Assembly: GCA_012295275.1 (NCBI GenBank)
Contig: CM022678.1
Location: forward strand, 7,819,628-7,883,627
Source of the DNA: Chrysomallon squamiferum
Lineage: Eukaryota; Mollusca; Gastropoda; Neomphalida; Peltospiridae
Direction of reading: 5' to 3'
DNA: 64,000 nucleotides
How positions within the stretch are numbered: the stretch's first letter is position 1; every line of letters begins with the position of its first letter. The notes beneath the pieces were generated by a model. The model made no database searches, was not told the DNA's origin, and worked only from the letters and a program-made list of their open reading frames with translations. Shown here in pieces: positions 53,598 through 64,000 of this stretch. The position numbers and the translations under genes are program-made.

Positions 53598-54071
53598 ATG
53601 TTGGAATCACTGCAGAAGGCAGAAACAACAGTTACGCAGATAGCAAGTGTATTAAGTCCTGAGACTAAAACTTCACTTGACCAGAACAAAATATCTGAGA
53701 TTACAGAATCTTCTTTGGAAATGGTTTCACCTAATTTACAATTAAAGTTGGCGACTTCAGTACCAAAAACAAGTGCTGCACTCACATCATCAGCAACTAC
53801 ACAAGCATCAGTTGTGACAGTTTCAGGTTCATCAGCATCTGATTCAGTTTTAGCAGCACAAATAGAGCAGCCACAGATTCAAACCCAGCTGTTTTGGAAT
53901 CTACTGTTCCTGGAGAATTACTTACATCAGAAATGACTCAGAAGGGTAATTCGACTTTGAAGCAGATTGTGAACCAGCCAGTTAAAATAACCAGTAATGT
54001 GGCCACAGTGATAAACCCTAACAGTCACGTAGAACACTGGAATCAGGACAGCTTTCTCCCAGGAGAGGTAG
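53598..54071 (+). CDS. Exon 1 of the unrecognised gene
   Basis: Starts at an ATG (53598) or upstream after a TTCCAG acceptor. Reads MLESLQKAETTVTQIASVL, later SSATTQASVVTVSGSSASD, then a one-base frame slip near 53875 after QIEQP and continues SNPAVLESTVPGELLTSE and NPNSHVEHWNQDSFLPGEV to a G/GTAAGT donor. The second frame stays open for 65 codons, so the slip may be a sequence error. Confidence 0.5.
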
Positions 54072-56980
54072 GTAAGTTTAAAATTGTGTCAAGAACAGTC
54101 TAGAAATTGTTCTCTAAACAGGGTTTATGATGTAGCATTTTGTTTACAGTAGTATCCTAATAAGTAAACAATGTATGTCTTTTCATTATGCTGTTAATAA
54201 ATATGATTTTTTTTTATATTTGACAATATATTTTTTAATAAATTTAAATTGTTGTTAATCATGTATATTTTAAAATTAAAGTGTGCTGTTAATAACCAGA
54301 ACATTTTACGTTTTTAAGGATGGCGTACATGAACATGAACTTGCTGTGATGTTGGCTGCATTTACCGGTCATACGTACGCAATTCCTGCCCACAATGATC
54401 CTAGTCTTGCAATACACGCATGCATTGTAACAGAGTCTTCACAGACATCAGACGACTTAAATGCAGATGGAGTTCAAGAAGGTTCCACAAAGGCTAAAGG
54501 AAAAAGGAGTGATGATAGTCCAACAAACTATCCAAAACGGTATTGACTCTAAAATTATGAGTGTGAAATCCTTTTATAAATTAGATAAAATATGCAAGAT
54601 ACCTTATAAAATAAAATATCTCAAAAATTATGAGTGTAAAATCCTAGTACAGGTTAATTAAAATATGCAAGAGACCTCATAAAATAGAATATCTCCAAAA
54701 TTATGAGTATGAAATCCTAGTGTAAATTAAAATATACTGCTACCAGTGAATAAAAAATACATTTTTACTTACTAAATAATTTGAGATGTGATTTGTAACT
54801 AAAATGAGATTGTTTACTCTGAATTTCATATGTTATCTGAATAAAAAAAAATGTATGTACTCTGACAAGTTACCAGTGAATAAAAGAGTATATATTTACA
54901 CTGAATTTTACTGAATAATTTTAGAGGTGGTCTGTGAATAGAAAGAAATAATATTACACTAAATATTGTTAAATAATTTCAGATAGCGAATCGTTTGAAG
55001 TTCTAGGACAACAGGACAGTGACGATGCAGAAGATGTGCCCTGGATGCAGCATTTGTACAGAATCTGGGCGGCCGATGACGTAAGCCACTGATTTAATAT
55101 TAAGTTTGTTACCTATAGTGTTTGTATCTTTTCATATTCAGCTTTGTGTAGCCACAGATTATATTTTTTCAAACACAAAGAGGGAATGACAAGTTTTCAG
55201 AATTTATTTATTTATTTATTTATTCACCCACAAGTGGTTATTATTAGTATATGTAAACTAAAATATGACTATTCAGTAGATTTTAATAAATTTTATGTAT
55301 TTGAAGTTGTAATGGTAACACAGTGTCTTGTCTCTGTGTATCTACACCTATTTTCATCCTGGTTTTAATTATTTCTCTGTCCTTTACTTGAAAATGGACT
55401 CCTGCCTTTGAATAAGCCCCCCAGACCCTGTTGGTGTTAAATTCAATGGCTTCTGCCTCTTGGACATACTCTCCTTATTAAATTGTAGATTATGAATGAT
55501 AATATTGTAATTTTGTTAGCAGAGTTAAAAGATGTAAACATATTTTTATTATGTATTTATATTTAATTTTTTTGTTATTATCTTTTTTGTTTGTTGAAGG
55601 ATGGATGATGTCAGGAAATGTCTGTGTTTCCAGCAGTGATGTCGGCAAGCTTCGAGAGAGTGTAAACTACACTGGAGTACGGCACAACACTGAATGCACA
55701 GGATCATCAGAACATCACATCACAGCAGCAAACATCTAATCTCAGCTTACACAACACTGAATGCACAGGATCATCAGAACATCACATCACAGCAGCAAAC
55801 ATCTAATCTCAGCTTACACAACACTGAATGCACAGGATCATCAGAACATCACATCACAGCAGCAAACATCTAATCACAGCTTACACAACACCGCAGATAT
55901 ACAGAGCTGTGTGTATCGCTCCACTGGCAGAATCAACACGGTGTATGTAGACTAGATCTGTTTATACATAGACAGATAGATAGATATAGATATAGATATA
56001 TTTAGGTAGATAGATAATTACATGATAAAAAAAGTGGGGTTTAATTATTTTGTCCTTCAAAAATTCTTTTAAAATAATTTAGGTAATATCTCAACTGAAT
56101 TTTTATCCTGACCATAGAAGTTTGGTGAATTATGCAGTGAAGTAAATTTATATTCCAACAAAAACTATTGCCCATGTTGAGAATCATAAGCCAGGAAAAC
56201 AATAAAAATATGAATTATATCTAATGTCAAAACTGTAAAAACCTGATCTCGACATTTCTTGTCATGTTTGTTGAATCTAAATTCTTTTTATATTTCCCCT
56301 AATTGGCTGAAATGTGAAAAAAATAAATAAAATAACAAGTTATTGTTTATCACTTGATTTTTGTGATATATCCATAAATAATGAGTAGTGTGATTTATTC
56401 TGAAGACATCACTGATGTTTGTTGCAGGGAATTCCTACGAGTATCAGTCGCAGACTCAAACTGTCGGGTGTGTCTGAATACCACAAGTAATCTTCACTTT
56501 TTAATTTTACATTAATCAGTGTTCATTTTTATCAGCTGGATTGAAAAATAACTTGAAAATAATCCGGTGTATTATTAATTATTAATTATTATTTATATAT
56601 AATTTATATAATTGTTCAGATGAAATGAAATGTTAGATAGAGATTTTACTTTTCTTATAAATATATTATTTTTTTATTCAGAAAGAAAAAGAAAATCATA
56701 TTAATACTTTAAACTATAGTCATCATCATCATTTTATTTTCAGGCCAGTCATTAAATATGTATAATGATAATCTGTGCTTCTTTGTGTTTTATTTCCTAT
56801 ATTTTGTTATTAAACCACTGTTCCCTGTACACTGATCTTCTAAAACCTTTAACACCAGCAGGTTACAGAAGTACAGGATTTCCCAGTCCAAACACTCAGA
56901 TAGCCAGTGACCCAATGGCCACTCACCTGGGAAGTTTTGACCAGTACACGCAGGATGTCCAGACACCACATGGTCAGTAA
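53598..56980 (+). CDS. Unrecognised multi-exon gene, probable fragment
   Basis: Several blocks with good GT/AG borders lie in one orientation: 53598-54071, 54319-54546, 54983-55080, 55600-55740, 56428-56486 and 56862-56980. Exon 54983-55080 joins in phase to both 53598-54071 (ending GEV plus one base, giving Asp) and 56428-56486 (phase 0). That yields a continuous stretch with FEVLGQQDSDDAEDVPWMQH, LYRIWAADD and GIPTSISRRLKLSGVSEYH. The 54319 and 55600 blocks do not fit this phase chain and may be alternative or false exons. The N-terminal part is Ser/Thr-rich and likely disordered. No domain is recognised, so no function is proposed. Confidence 0.45.
54319..54546 (+). CDS. Possible exon or retained frame
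   Basis: After TTTTTAAG the frame reads DGVHEHELAVMLAAFTGHTY, AIPAHNDPSLAIHACIVTES and an acidic-basic tail (STKAKGKRSDDSP), then stops. A possible donor GTATTG lies next to the stop. Amino-acid use looks coding-like, but the phase does not match exon 54983-55080. Confidence 0.35.
   Translation, partial: DGVHEHELAVMLAAFTGHTYAIPAHNDPSLAIHACIVTESSQTSDDLNADGVQEGSTKAKGKRSDDSPTNYPKRY
54983..55080 (+). CDS. Internal exon of the unrecognised gene
   Basis: 98 nt between ATTTCAG and GAC/GTAAGC. Encodes SESFEVLGQQDSDDAEDV and PWMQHLYRIWAADD: acidic, then aromatic and probably helical. Best-supported exon of this gene, because phases match both neighbours. Confidence 0.55.
55684..55885 (+). repeat. 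67-bp tandem repeat, three copies
   Basis: Units begin ACAACACTGAATGCACAGGA at 55684, 55751 and 55818. The first copy is inside the candidate coding frame at 55600-55740, which ends inside the repeat. Confidence 0.9.
56428..56486 (+). CDS. Internal exon of the unrecognised gene
   Basis: 59 nt between GTTGCAG and CAA/GTAATC; reads GIPTSISRRLKLSGVSEYH plus two bases. A further short block after TTTTCAG at 56744 would complete Lys and add PVIKY. Confidence 0.45.
56862..56980 (+). CDS. Possible terminal exon of the unrecognised gene
   Basis: After an ACCAGCAG acceptor the frame reads YRSTGFPSPNTQIASDPMAT, HLGSFDQYTQDVQTPHGQ and stops. Composition is polar. Linkage to the upstream exons is inferred only from position. 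Confidence 0.35.
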
Positions 56981-57613
56981 AGTGCTGGCAACCGACTCCA
57001 TAGTCAGCGATGTAGCGTTGCATCTGTACACAACGCTGATGTCAACTCTGACCAAGAGTTTGATTTAAACAGTAGTTTTCACTGATGACTTAATATGTAG
57101 TATATCACTTTGCATGTTCAGTATTAATTAAATAATGATTTTAAATAATATCTCTGACTATTCTCAACTTTTGGACTGTTTTATTATCTTATGATCTAAA
57201 TTATTAAAAATCATGCAGACGACATTTATAAACTATAAAATAATAAAAAATGGAATTTATATTTCGACTAAGTCTCTTGTTGTTACTAATGCATCTTCAC
57301 TTTCCATGGACTTGCTGGAGATTTCCTCGGGGTTCACTGACACTGTTAGTGGAAGACTGTTTCCATCTCTTTACCATCAGACTGGATATGCTGGGAGGGT
57401 GGCAATGTTTTTGAAATGTGAGTGGTACTCAAAGATTCTCCAAAGTGCTCGGACATTTCATCAGCTAAAACTGATCATGATAAAAAAATATTAGCCTTGA
57501 AACTTGATTATAAAACTTTTTTCACAATATCAGTGAAATATAATTAAACTTTTTTAAAACGGAAATGATTAAGATAATTAACAAGATTAACTTTAATGAG
57601 CAGTGAAGAGCAG

Positions 57614-57842
57614 AGGTGAAGGTTGGCCAAGAGAGGAGTGAAACCACACATGAACATATACAAGCTGATTCTCCTGTTCAATCAGAGAACGCCAGCAAGG
57701 AAGCCCATCTGCTGCAGCTGGAAGATGGACAGAAACCAAGGAAGTCCCGCCACACTGAAGAAGACAAGCAAAAGCTCTTCCAGTTGGGATTGGAGTACGT
57801 CACATGTACCCGGTACACGGCTTCCTACTTGTCAGCTTGCAG
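57614..57842 (+). pseudogene. Coding-like block, possibly transposase C-terminus
   Basis: A block ending at a perfect CTTGCAG/GTGAGT border. One frame has AKRGVKPHMNIYKLILLFNQ; the other continues ENASKEAHLLQLEDGQKPRK and HTEEDKQKLFQLGLEY. Read across a one-base slip, this resembles the C-terminal tail often seen in FLYWCH/MULE-type transposase-derived proteins. That resemblance is from general familiarity only. Base composition is much richer in GC than the surroundings. Confidence 0.3.
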
Positions 57843-58524
57843 GTGAGTGCTTTCTGGAACATTTCTTGTGTTGAGGGTGACTGGTTGTCATACAAATTGT
57901 GGACAAAATACTGTTTAACAAAAGTACATCAATTAAGGTGACGGAACACCATTTAGTAAGGGTGAGAAATAAAATGCCAGAAATGGAACAACTGGCATGT
58001 CCAATTAGGATGTGTTATAAACTCACTGCCAGAATCAGGAATAAACCTTTAAATATATCACAAACTACATTACCTGGATAGAAATAAGAAATTAAAAAAA
58101 AAAGGTTTACAGCAAGATTCATTCACAAAGCCAAGCTAGTTAATGTCATTATATGGAGGGAAAAGCAAGCTACTGGACCACACTTACCTTTAACAGAAAA
58201 CCTGCCATTACAACAACTACAACTAGCAACAGAAAGAAATGAGTTCTCATTTACTTTTGTGGACTCTGACAGAACTGGTGGCACACAACCAAATGTACAC
58301 AGTGATACAACTCAAGTCATTAGCATGCAGCTACTGCAGTGTCCATCACCATAGAAACTCCAGCCAGTCCTGATACCTCGCAAAACATGCAAACTTTCAG
58401 CAACTACATGAAGAAAATTGTAAACAGAGCCCACAAAAATAAATAATTTCAACAAAACAACCTCCATTAACACAAAACATATCTCTCAGATGATAAACAC
58501 CTAACACAGGCCTTTTCTTTCTTG

Positions 58525-60310
58525 TTTGTCTTAATGATGTTACATTCACCTTCACCAGTGTGTCCAGTTCACCACTGATTTAACACTAACAGCAAACACT
58601 GCAGCACTGAGTCAATGGGAAGTTCTAAATGACTTGAATTGTGACCACCACCCTACACTCACCAACTACAACAGCAAGAAAACCTCCAACAACTCAGTAT
58701 TTACACCCAAATGAAATTTCACCAAAGCAGACTGGGAAGGATTCTACAAAGCATGGAAACATATTAAACTAAAAAACACAAACAAAACTGACACACATTG
58801 CACTTCACTTACCAACATGCTAGACTCAGCTGTCACTGAACACAAACCTAAAACAAAAAAAAACTGCACCAACAAAATATCCACTGCATGGTGAACTGAG
58901 CTTATTGGAAATAAATAAATACAGAAGACCATAAAAAAAAAAATCAGTTAAGAATCTAAACAAAAATCAATCTACACTTGAAAAATACAAAATAATCAAA
59001 TACTTTATTAGTAATACTTGGTCTTTCTAATGTAACTTGGTAAACAGGAACGATATCAACAGATTGGAAACTTGCATAAACCTTACAAATACCATTCACT
59101 ACCAATCAACTACAGACCAGTTACACTAACATCACACATGTAAAACCCTCGACACACTGGTAAAACACACACTTAAACAACAACAAAACAGTTTAACAAG
59201 TAAATAACAAAACACTACAACAGTTTACTAAATTCCATTCAATAAATAAAAAAAAAAAAATTACATAGATTACTGGTGTGCATGCAGATTTCTAAACAAC
59301 CAAACACAAACAAACCTAAACAACTTGAATGACTGACTGCCTTTAAACTGAGAGATAAAGAATTTCACTTAGACAGCATGTCTCCTCTTTAATAAAGTAA
59401 AAGAAAAAAAAAGAAAGATAACAGCAAAATAACACTAAAAATAGATAACCATTTAATAACAAAGAAAATCATTCAAATTTTTAGTAGTCACATTTGACAG
59501 CCAACTTTGGATGCCACATACAGAAGATAATCACATCTTGTAAAACTCTTACCAAGCATCACACTGCCTGACAGAATAAAACATACAACCATTAGAATAA
59601 AACATATAACTATTAAAATACAGACAAAAACCTACACACACTAAAATACTGTATTAAAATCCACTCTCAGTAACAAACATCTCATGAACGATCTAGGCCC
59701 TTTAAAACTCACCTTTCACTACAGTCTAGTTTTAAAACTCACCTTTCACTACAATCTAGTTTTAAAACTCACCTTTCACTACAATCTAGTTTTAAAACTC
59801 ACCTTTCACTACAATCTAGTTTTAAAACTCACCTTTCACTACAATCTAGTTTTTAAACTCACCTTTCACTACAGTCTAGTTTTTAAACTCACCTTTCACT
59901 ACAATCTAATTTTTAAACTCACCTTTCACTACAATCTAATTTTTAAACTCACCTTTCACTACAGTCTAATTTTTAAACAACAGTCAGCCATCTTGAAATG
60001 TAGACTGGAGTGGGTGAATGTTGCAACCAGCAAATAGTAAAGAAATAAAATAAACATTAGTTACACCTTTCATCATCAAAACCCAAACTCAGCATCAACT
60101 GCTCCACCAATCTAAACACAATCAAATTCAAACACAAAATAAACACAATACCAAACTGTAGCTGTGGAATTTCTGAAACCATGAAACATTAATTATTTCT
60201 CTGTCCACATTTTTCCAGTGACCACCTAATGCTACATGACACATTCAATGAATTAAAAACTGAATTTATACTTAAAAACATCTTGATAGAAAGAGTGAAA
60301 AACTGAGAGC
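58525..60310 (+). mobile_element. Older relic of LINE-B
   Basis: Frame-broken pieces in LINE-B order: LVCLNDVTFTFTS and LTANTAALSQWEVLNDLNCD (endonuclease end), KADWEGFYKAWKHIKLK, YHSLPINYRPVTLTSHM (RT start), YWCACRFLNNQ (after motif C), and NCSCGISETMKH with ELKTEFILKNILI at the end. Stops are numerous and large parts of the RT are missing. It is more decayed than 48040-51222. Confidence 0.75.
59701..59970 (+). repeat. 30-bp minisatellite, nine copies in register
   Basis: Nine consecutive 30-bp units (TTTAAAACTCACCTTTCACT plus ACAATCTAGT) with only a few substitutions and no indels. The 117-codon frame over it is the repeat (LKLTFHYNLV) and not an independent gene. It lies inside the LINE-B relic. 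Confidence 0.97.
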
Positions 60311-60319
60311 CAAACTTTA

Positions 60320-61096
60320 GTTCAAACAAATAAATAGATAAAAAATTTGACTAAATAAATTTAAAAAATTACATAAAATAGCACAGACACATAGGTTGAA
60401 AAAAAATAGCATACACAGTAACAAACAAAATAAAAAGCAAATACACCAATTAAAAATAATTATATAAATTAATTAATTAAGGGATGAACTGATTCACCAG
60501 CTGATAGATTTCTAACACAGAACTTCAGAACATATTTGAAAAGTTCCACATTTTCTTGACACAAGGAAGTAAACTGGTTCTGGCTGGAGTGGGCTATTTG
60601 GAATGTGAACTTTCTGTACTTTTTCTGTAGCTTTTTCTTAAAAATAAAAATGAAAACAAAATTTAAAATAACAAACAAAAACATACTGCAATATAAAATC
60701 AATTAATCTAAGAATTAATACAATATCCTTAAAATTATATCACTTAATATATAAAAATTACTCATTATTCAAATGAATTCTTACCCTGTGCAATAGCAGT
60801 CTGTTGACACTCCCTCCAAAGTGAAGATTTAGTTTCACATGCAGAAAGATTTTCAAATCACTCCCTTTGAATCCTGGGACTCATCTAAGCAAAATTAGTC
60901 ATAATCTTGAGGAAAATGTTTCAGAAACTGAACTATCCTTTCTCTGTCTTCACATGTAAGGCTTGTGAATTAATTTTCTTCTGCCAGATTTCTTTTCTCT
61001 CTCAGAGTTACCCTATTCAGTCTGCAGTGCTGTGAGTTTGTTCTGACTAATGCTGTAAACAAGCAATAAAAGATATAAACAGACACCAGTACCCCC

Positions 61097-61131
<35 letters not shown>

Positions 61132-61520
61132 TCAAATGTGCTCTATAAAAATGAAGGAGAAATTACAAATTAACTGCTGCTTAAATAGGAAAAATACTAA
61201 TGAAAAAAAAAACCATACAAATTCTCTCAGCTTCACTGGAGTGCTTTGAAGAACTCCCAGAAGTATCATATCTTTTTCAGCAGCAAAACAAACAAAAATT
61301 TGAAATCTTATAATACTTATACAGTGGTTAATTATTTGAAATAACTGTCCTAATTCAGATGATAACATTTTTTCTTTTTTTACAAAAAATCATTTTAATG
61401 AGTCTTGTTTATCCAGATAAAATATATTACAATTGATTTAACACTTAAAATATTCTGAATTCCAAATATAATTCTATAAGTCTCTAACATGAATAAATAA
61501 TATTAATCTAGAAGAACCTA
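60320..61520. other. AT-rich spacer
   Basis: A (CA)n of about 32 bp at 61098-61130. Two short minus-strand frames (60469-60702, 61132-61368) show no recognisable features. Nothing else supported. Confidence 0.4.
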
Positions 61521-61524
61521 CTTT

Positions 61525-61755
61525 TTCTATAAGTTATAAAACAAGAGCCACTGTTAATAATTTTATAGCAAATATTTATTTCACATAAAAGTTTTGTTCG
61601 TAGTTCGATAAACTGAAAGTATCGGCGTACCTTAATTTGTCAACATCTAAAATGAAATACGAAAATTCTTTATTAATTAAAATAGCCACAAAAATTTAGT
61701 CCGAGTAATACAAATCAGCTGGTAAGACATTTTCAAACAAACCTTGACAAAAATG

Positions 61756-61808
<53 letters not shown>

Positions 61809-62556
61809 TATAGTATTATAGGCTTTTATTTTTCAAAAGAAATAAAAATTAAAGGAAAGCAACGTGAAATGATAGCGAGTAATACTCAGTAAAGTTTAGC
61901 GTGTGACAAAAATAAGAAAATCAATGACTTTCCTCTATAAAATATGCAGCCGTTCAACTTTTCTTTTTAGTATTTTTTCTTTATTTCTTTTATTTTTTTT
62001 TTATTTTTATTTTTATTTATTTTTTATTCCGGGTAAGTAATCCTACCGGAATTGAAAACGAAAAACAATAGCAAATACAAGATTATAGAGTTATCTTCCA
62101 TGATAACTTGTTCCGTTAACCAACCGATAATTCTTTACGTAACGCTCTAAAAGTTCGCTAAATTTGTTCGTTGGCTTCACTTTAGCCAATGAAAAGAGGA
62201 ATTGAAAAGGTGAAACAATAGCAAACAATTAGTTACAGTGTTCTGCTATGACAATGTGTTCAGTTAACCAACCGATAATTCTTTAACGTAGTGTTTATCA
62301 ATAGATGTTTGCAAATAAGACAAGCCGATACGTCCAACTTATGGAACTATGGGCAATCGTTTTATGTGAAATAAATATCTGAGACACAATTATTATAAAA
62401 GTATTATCTTGTGTTATAACTTATAGAAAAAAAACAGGTCACCCAAATAATATTTTTTGGGGCGACTAACCATAATATTTCTAACATCCCAGTCGCCTGA
62501 ACGGAACTTTGGTTGCATTTGGTGACCTGGCGACTGGCCATTTCGAGTCCTGCATA
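61525..62556 (-). mobile_element. Fold-back (long-TIR) repeat element
   Basis: About 110 bp at the left end (61525-61635: CTATAAGTTATAAAACAAGA, TTTATTTCACATAAAAG, TAGTTCGATAAACTG) recurs inverted at 62325-62440. Beyond it the right side has a further ~115 bp (to 62556) with CCAGTCGCC and GGCGACTGG, a 9-bp perfect inverted pair. Inside, AATTGAAAA and CAACCGATAATTCTTTA blocks repeat directly at about 62050-62142 and 62201-62289. No transposase is seen, so it is non-autonomous. A one-ended copy is at 52145-52345. Confidence 0.65.
61757..61808. repeat. (AAT)n microsatellite
   Basis: About 50 bp of AAT inside the fold-back element. Confidence 0.97.
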
Positions 62557-62625
62557 ATTATCTCTCATATTAAGAAATGTGTCTGTAATATAAATTGTTA
62601 TTTTAATACTGTTAAAATATTTCAG

Positions 62626-62897
62626 TCAGATGATGTGAGTAATTGATTATCAGAAAAATGTCCACAGCTATTGGATTCAAAAGATATAGTGACTACTGAA
62701 CTACCACATGTAACATCTACTGTAACATTGTCAGATACCCAGTCTGATGATCTTCCAGACGACACAGAACGAAGACCACACTGTCATAGACCACACTGTC
62801 GTAGACCACACTGTCGTAGACCACACTGTCATAGCCGTAACACAGCATTAAATCCTCGTAAACATCTCCCCGATAATGAGAACCAGTTTTGTAAACT
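62626..62897 (+). CDS. Candidate exon with His/Cys repeat
   Basis: After ATATTTCAG the frame reads SDDVSN, meets a TGA, then stays open: LSEKCPQLLDSKDIVTTELP, HVTSTVTLSDTQSDDLPDD, a repeated RPHCR/RPHCH stretch, and NPRKHLPDNENQFCKL to a perfect GTAAGT donor (62898). A second acceptor (GATTATCAG, 62653) would avoid the stop. Acidic first half, basic second half. Unrecognised; the donor suggests that the exon is internal. Confidence 0.4.
62769..62834 (+). repeat. 15-bp coding tandem repeat
   Basis: Four units of AGACCACACTGTCGT or the CAT variant, encoding Arg-Pro-His-Cys-(Arg/His). The 15-bp period preserves frame. Confidence 0.9.
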
Positions 62898-63029
62898 GTA
62901 AGTGAGAATGTTGATCATTTCTCCCCTTCCATTTACTTGTGGTCCTTTTATTGAGACAGAGCAGGATGTGAATATATATATATATATATATATTTTTGTG
63001 CTGTGTTTGTGTGTTATTATTTTTGGAAA

Positions 63030-63780
63030 CAATAAACGTTGTGAGCTGATATTATTCTATTCTTAAAAATAATATTTAAGCGCATTTTAGTTATTTTCTC
63101 ACAATAGTCTTAGAATGACAGAAGACACTCAGAACAGTTCTAATGAAACTAGGAGAATAGCGTCAAACATGTAGGAAGCTTCCGTTTTTCAGACAAAAAT
63201 TAATTAAAAAAAAAAAATATTAGTGTTATTCTAGTTGTTAGCTGTTGACAAAGGGTGTACTTTATGGTGTTTGCTTCATTGTTATATAGATGATTACTGG
63301 TGGAGCAGTTATATTAATATCTAATGTAATAAGAGAACTTCAGGTATAATAAGAAATGTAAAGTGTATTACACTATACAACTTGCGCTGATGTACACCTT
63401 TTAATGAATGTAAGGTTATATAGATTATTACAGATTATATCCTGATATAAATATACGATATTAATAAAATATGAGATAAACATTTCTCAACATACTTAAC
63501 CTACAAACTGTAAATATCACTGATCATAATTAATTCTCATCTTTTTCTTTTTATAAGTAATTAAGCGGTTTATTTTCATAACGCCATGTAGAATTATCAT
63601 TTATAACTGTCAGTAATGTCTAACAGATTAATTGTGATTATCAGTATTTTCTGTAGTGTACATAATATTTAAGTTCCGCGTACAGTAAAATTACACCTTT
63701 CTATTAAGCGATTTAGAATTAGCAAAGTAAAACGTTACGTTTAATAAAACGGACACTTCATAGCGGTATCTGAAGTTAGT
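63030..63780. other. AT-rich spacer
   Basis: No exon or repeat could be supported. Confidence 0.4.
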
Positions 63781-63781
63781 T

Positions 63782-63905
63782 GTTCTGCTGTGTTTGTGTT
63801 TCAGTGAAACACGTTCTGCTGTGTTTGTTTTTCAGTGAAACACGTTCTGTTGTGTTTCTGTTTCAGTGAAACATGTTCTGCTGTGTTTGTGTTTCAGTGA
63901 AACAT
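63782..63905 (+). repeat. 31-bp tandem repeat with splice-acceptor-like core
   Basis: Four copies of GTTCTGCTGTGTTTGTGTTT plus CAGTGAAACAC, starting at 63782, 63813, 63844 and 63875. Each has a pyrimidine/TG-rich run and TTTCAG, so each is a potential 3' splice site. Confidence 0.92.
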
Positions 63906-64000
63906 GTTCTGGCAAGTTACAACCTAATTCCTCATTTCTTTTCTTTCAACACAGAAACATGCTAATCTTTAGTGATGATCTATGAGTAACTCTCTAAATA

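Noticed and set aside
59684-60037. 117-codon protein with ten LKLTFHYNLV repeats
   Set aside because: It is the translation of an in-register 30-bp minisatellite inside a LINE relic.

Overview
This is eukaryotic, metazoan DNA: very AT-rich, full of long (CT/GA)n, (CA/GT)n and (AAT)n arrays, with split genes (GT/AG exon borders), non-LTR retrotransposons and a hAT-like MITE. A degraded nSTAND3-type STAND NTPase with an ankyrin-like tail and EGF-like exon arrays would fit a lophotrochozoan such as a mollusc. That assignment is inference; nothing here names a species. No rRNA, tRNA, prokaryotic operon or CRISPR array was recognised.

Layout. 1-5.5 kb: AT-rich DNA, a degenerate LINE on the minus strand (LINE-A, 1706-3733), then the broken nSTAND3/ankyrin gene (minus, about 3838-4984) and two tandem arrays. 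5555-48039: one giant inverted repeat. The left arm (5555-26300) re-reads as the reverse complement of the right arm (27613-48039), around a 200-N assembly gap (26301-26500) and about 1.1 kb of unpaired sequence. Each arm carries an outer exon, a block of EGF-like exons with lesions shared by both arms, and two direct copies of a 5-7 kb unit. Each unit holds a 471-472 bp hAT-like MITE with 8-bp target-site duplications and an array of 46-bp satellite repeats. All four units have the same MITE in the same place, so the inferred order is: MITE insertion, tandem duplication, a roughly 2.8 kb replacement in unit 2, then inversion-duplication of the whole block.

48-64 kb: a recently active-looking but dead LINE with endonuclease, reverse transcriptase and RNase H regions (LINE-B, 48040-51222) abuts the outer end of the right arm. 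It is followed by scattered exons of an unrecognised plus-strand gene (53.6-57.0 kb), an older relic of LINE-B (58.5-60.3 kb), a fold-back element (61.5-62.6 kb), and a short candidate exon with a 15-bp coding repeat.

The main biological point is architectural. The window is a nested duplication (tandem inside palindrome) with a readable order of events. Because a scaffold gap lies next to the symmetry centre, an assembly origin must be excluded before the palindrome is accepted. Identity between the arms is uneven in the stretches compared by eye, and the arms differ by many indels and repeat copy numbers. That argues against a simple read-level fold-back artefact but not against a mis-joined haplotype.
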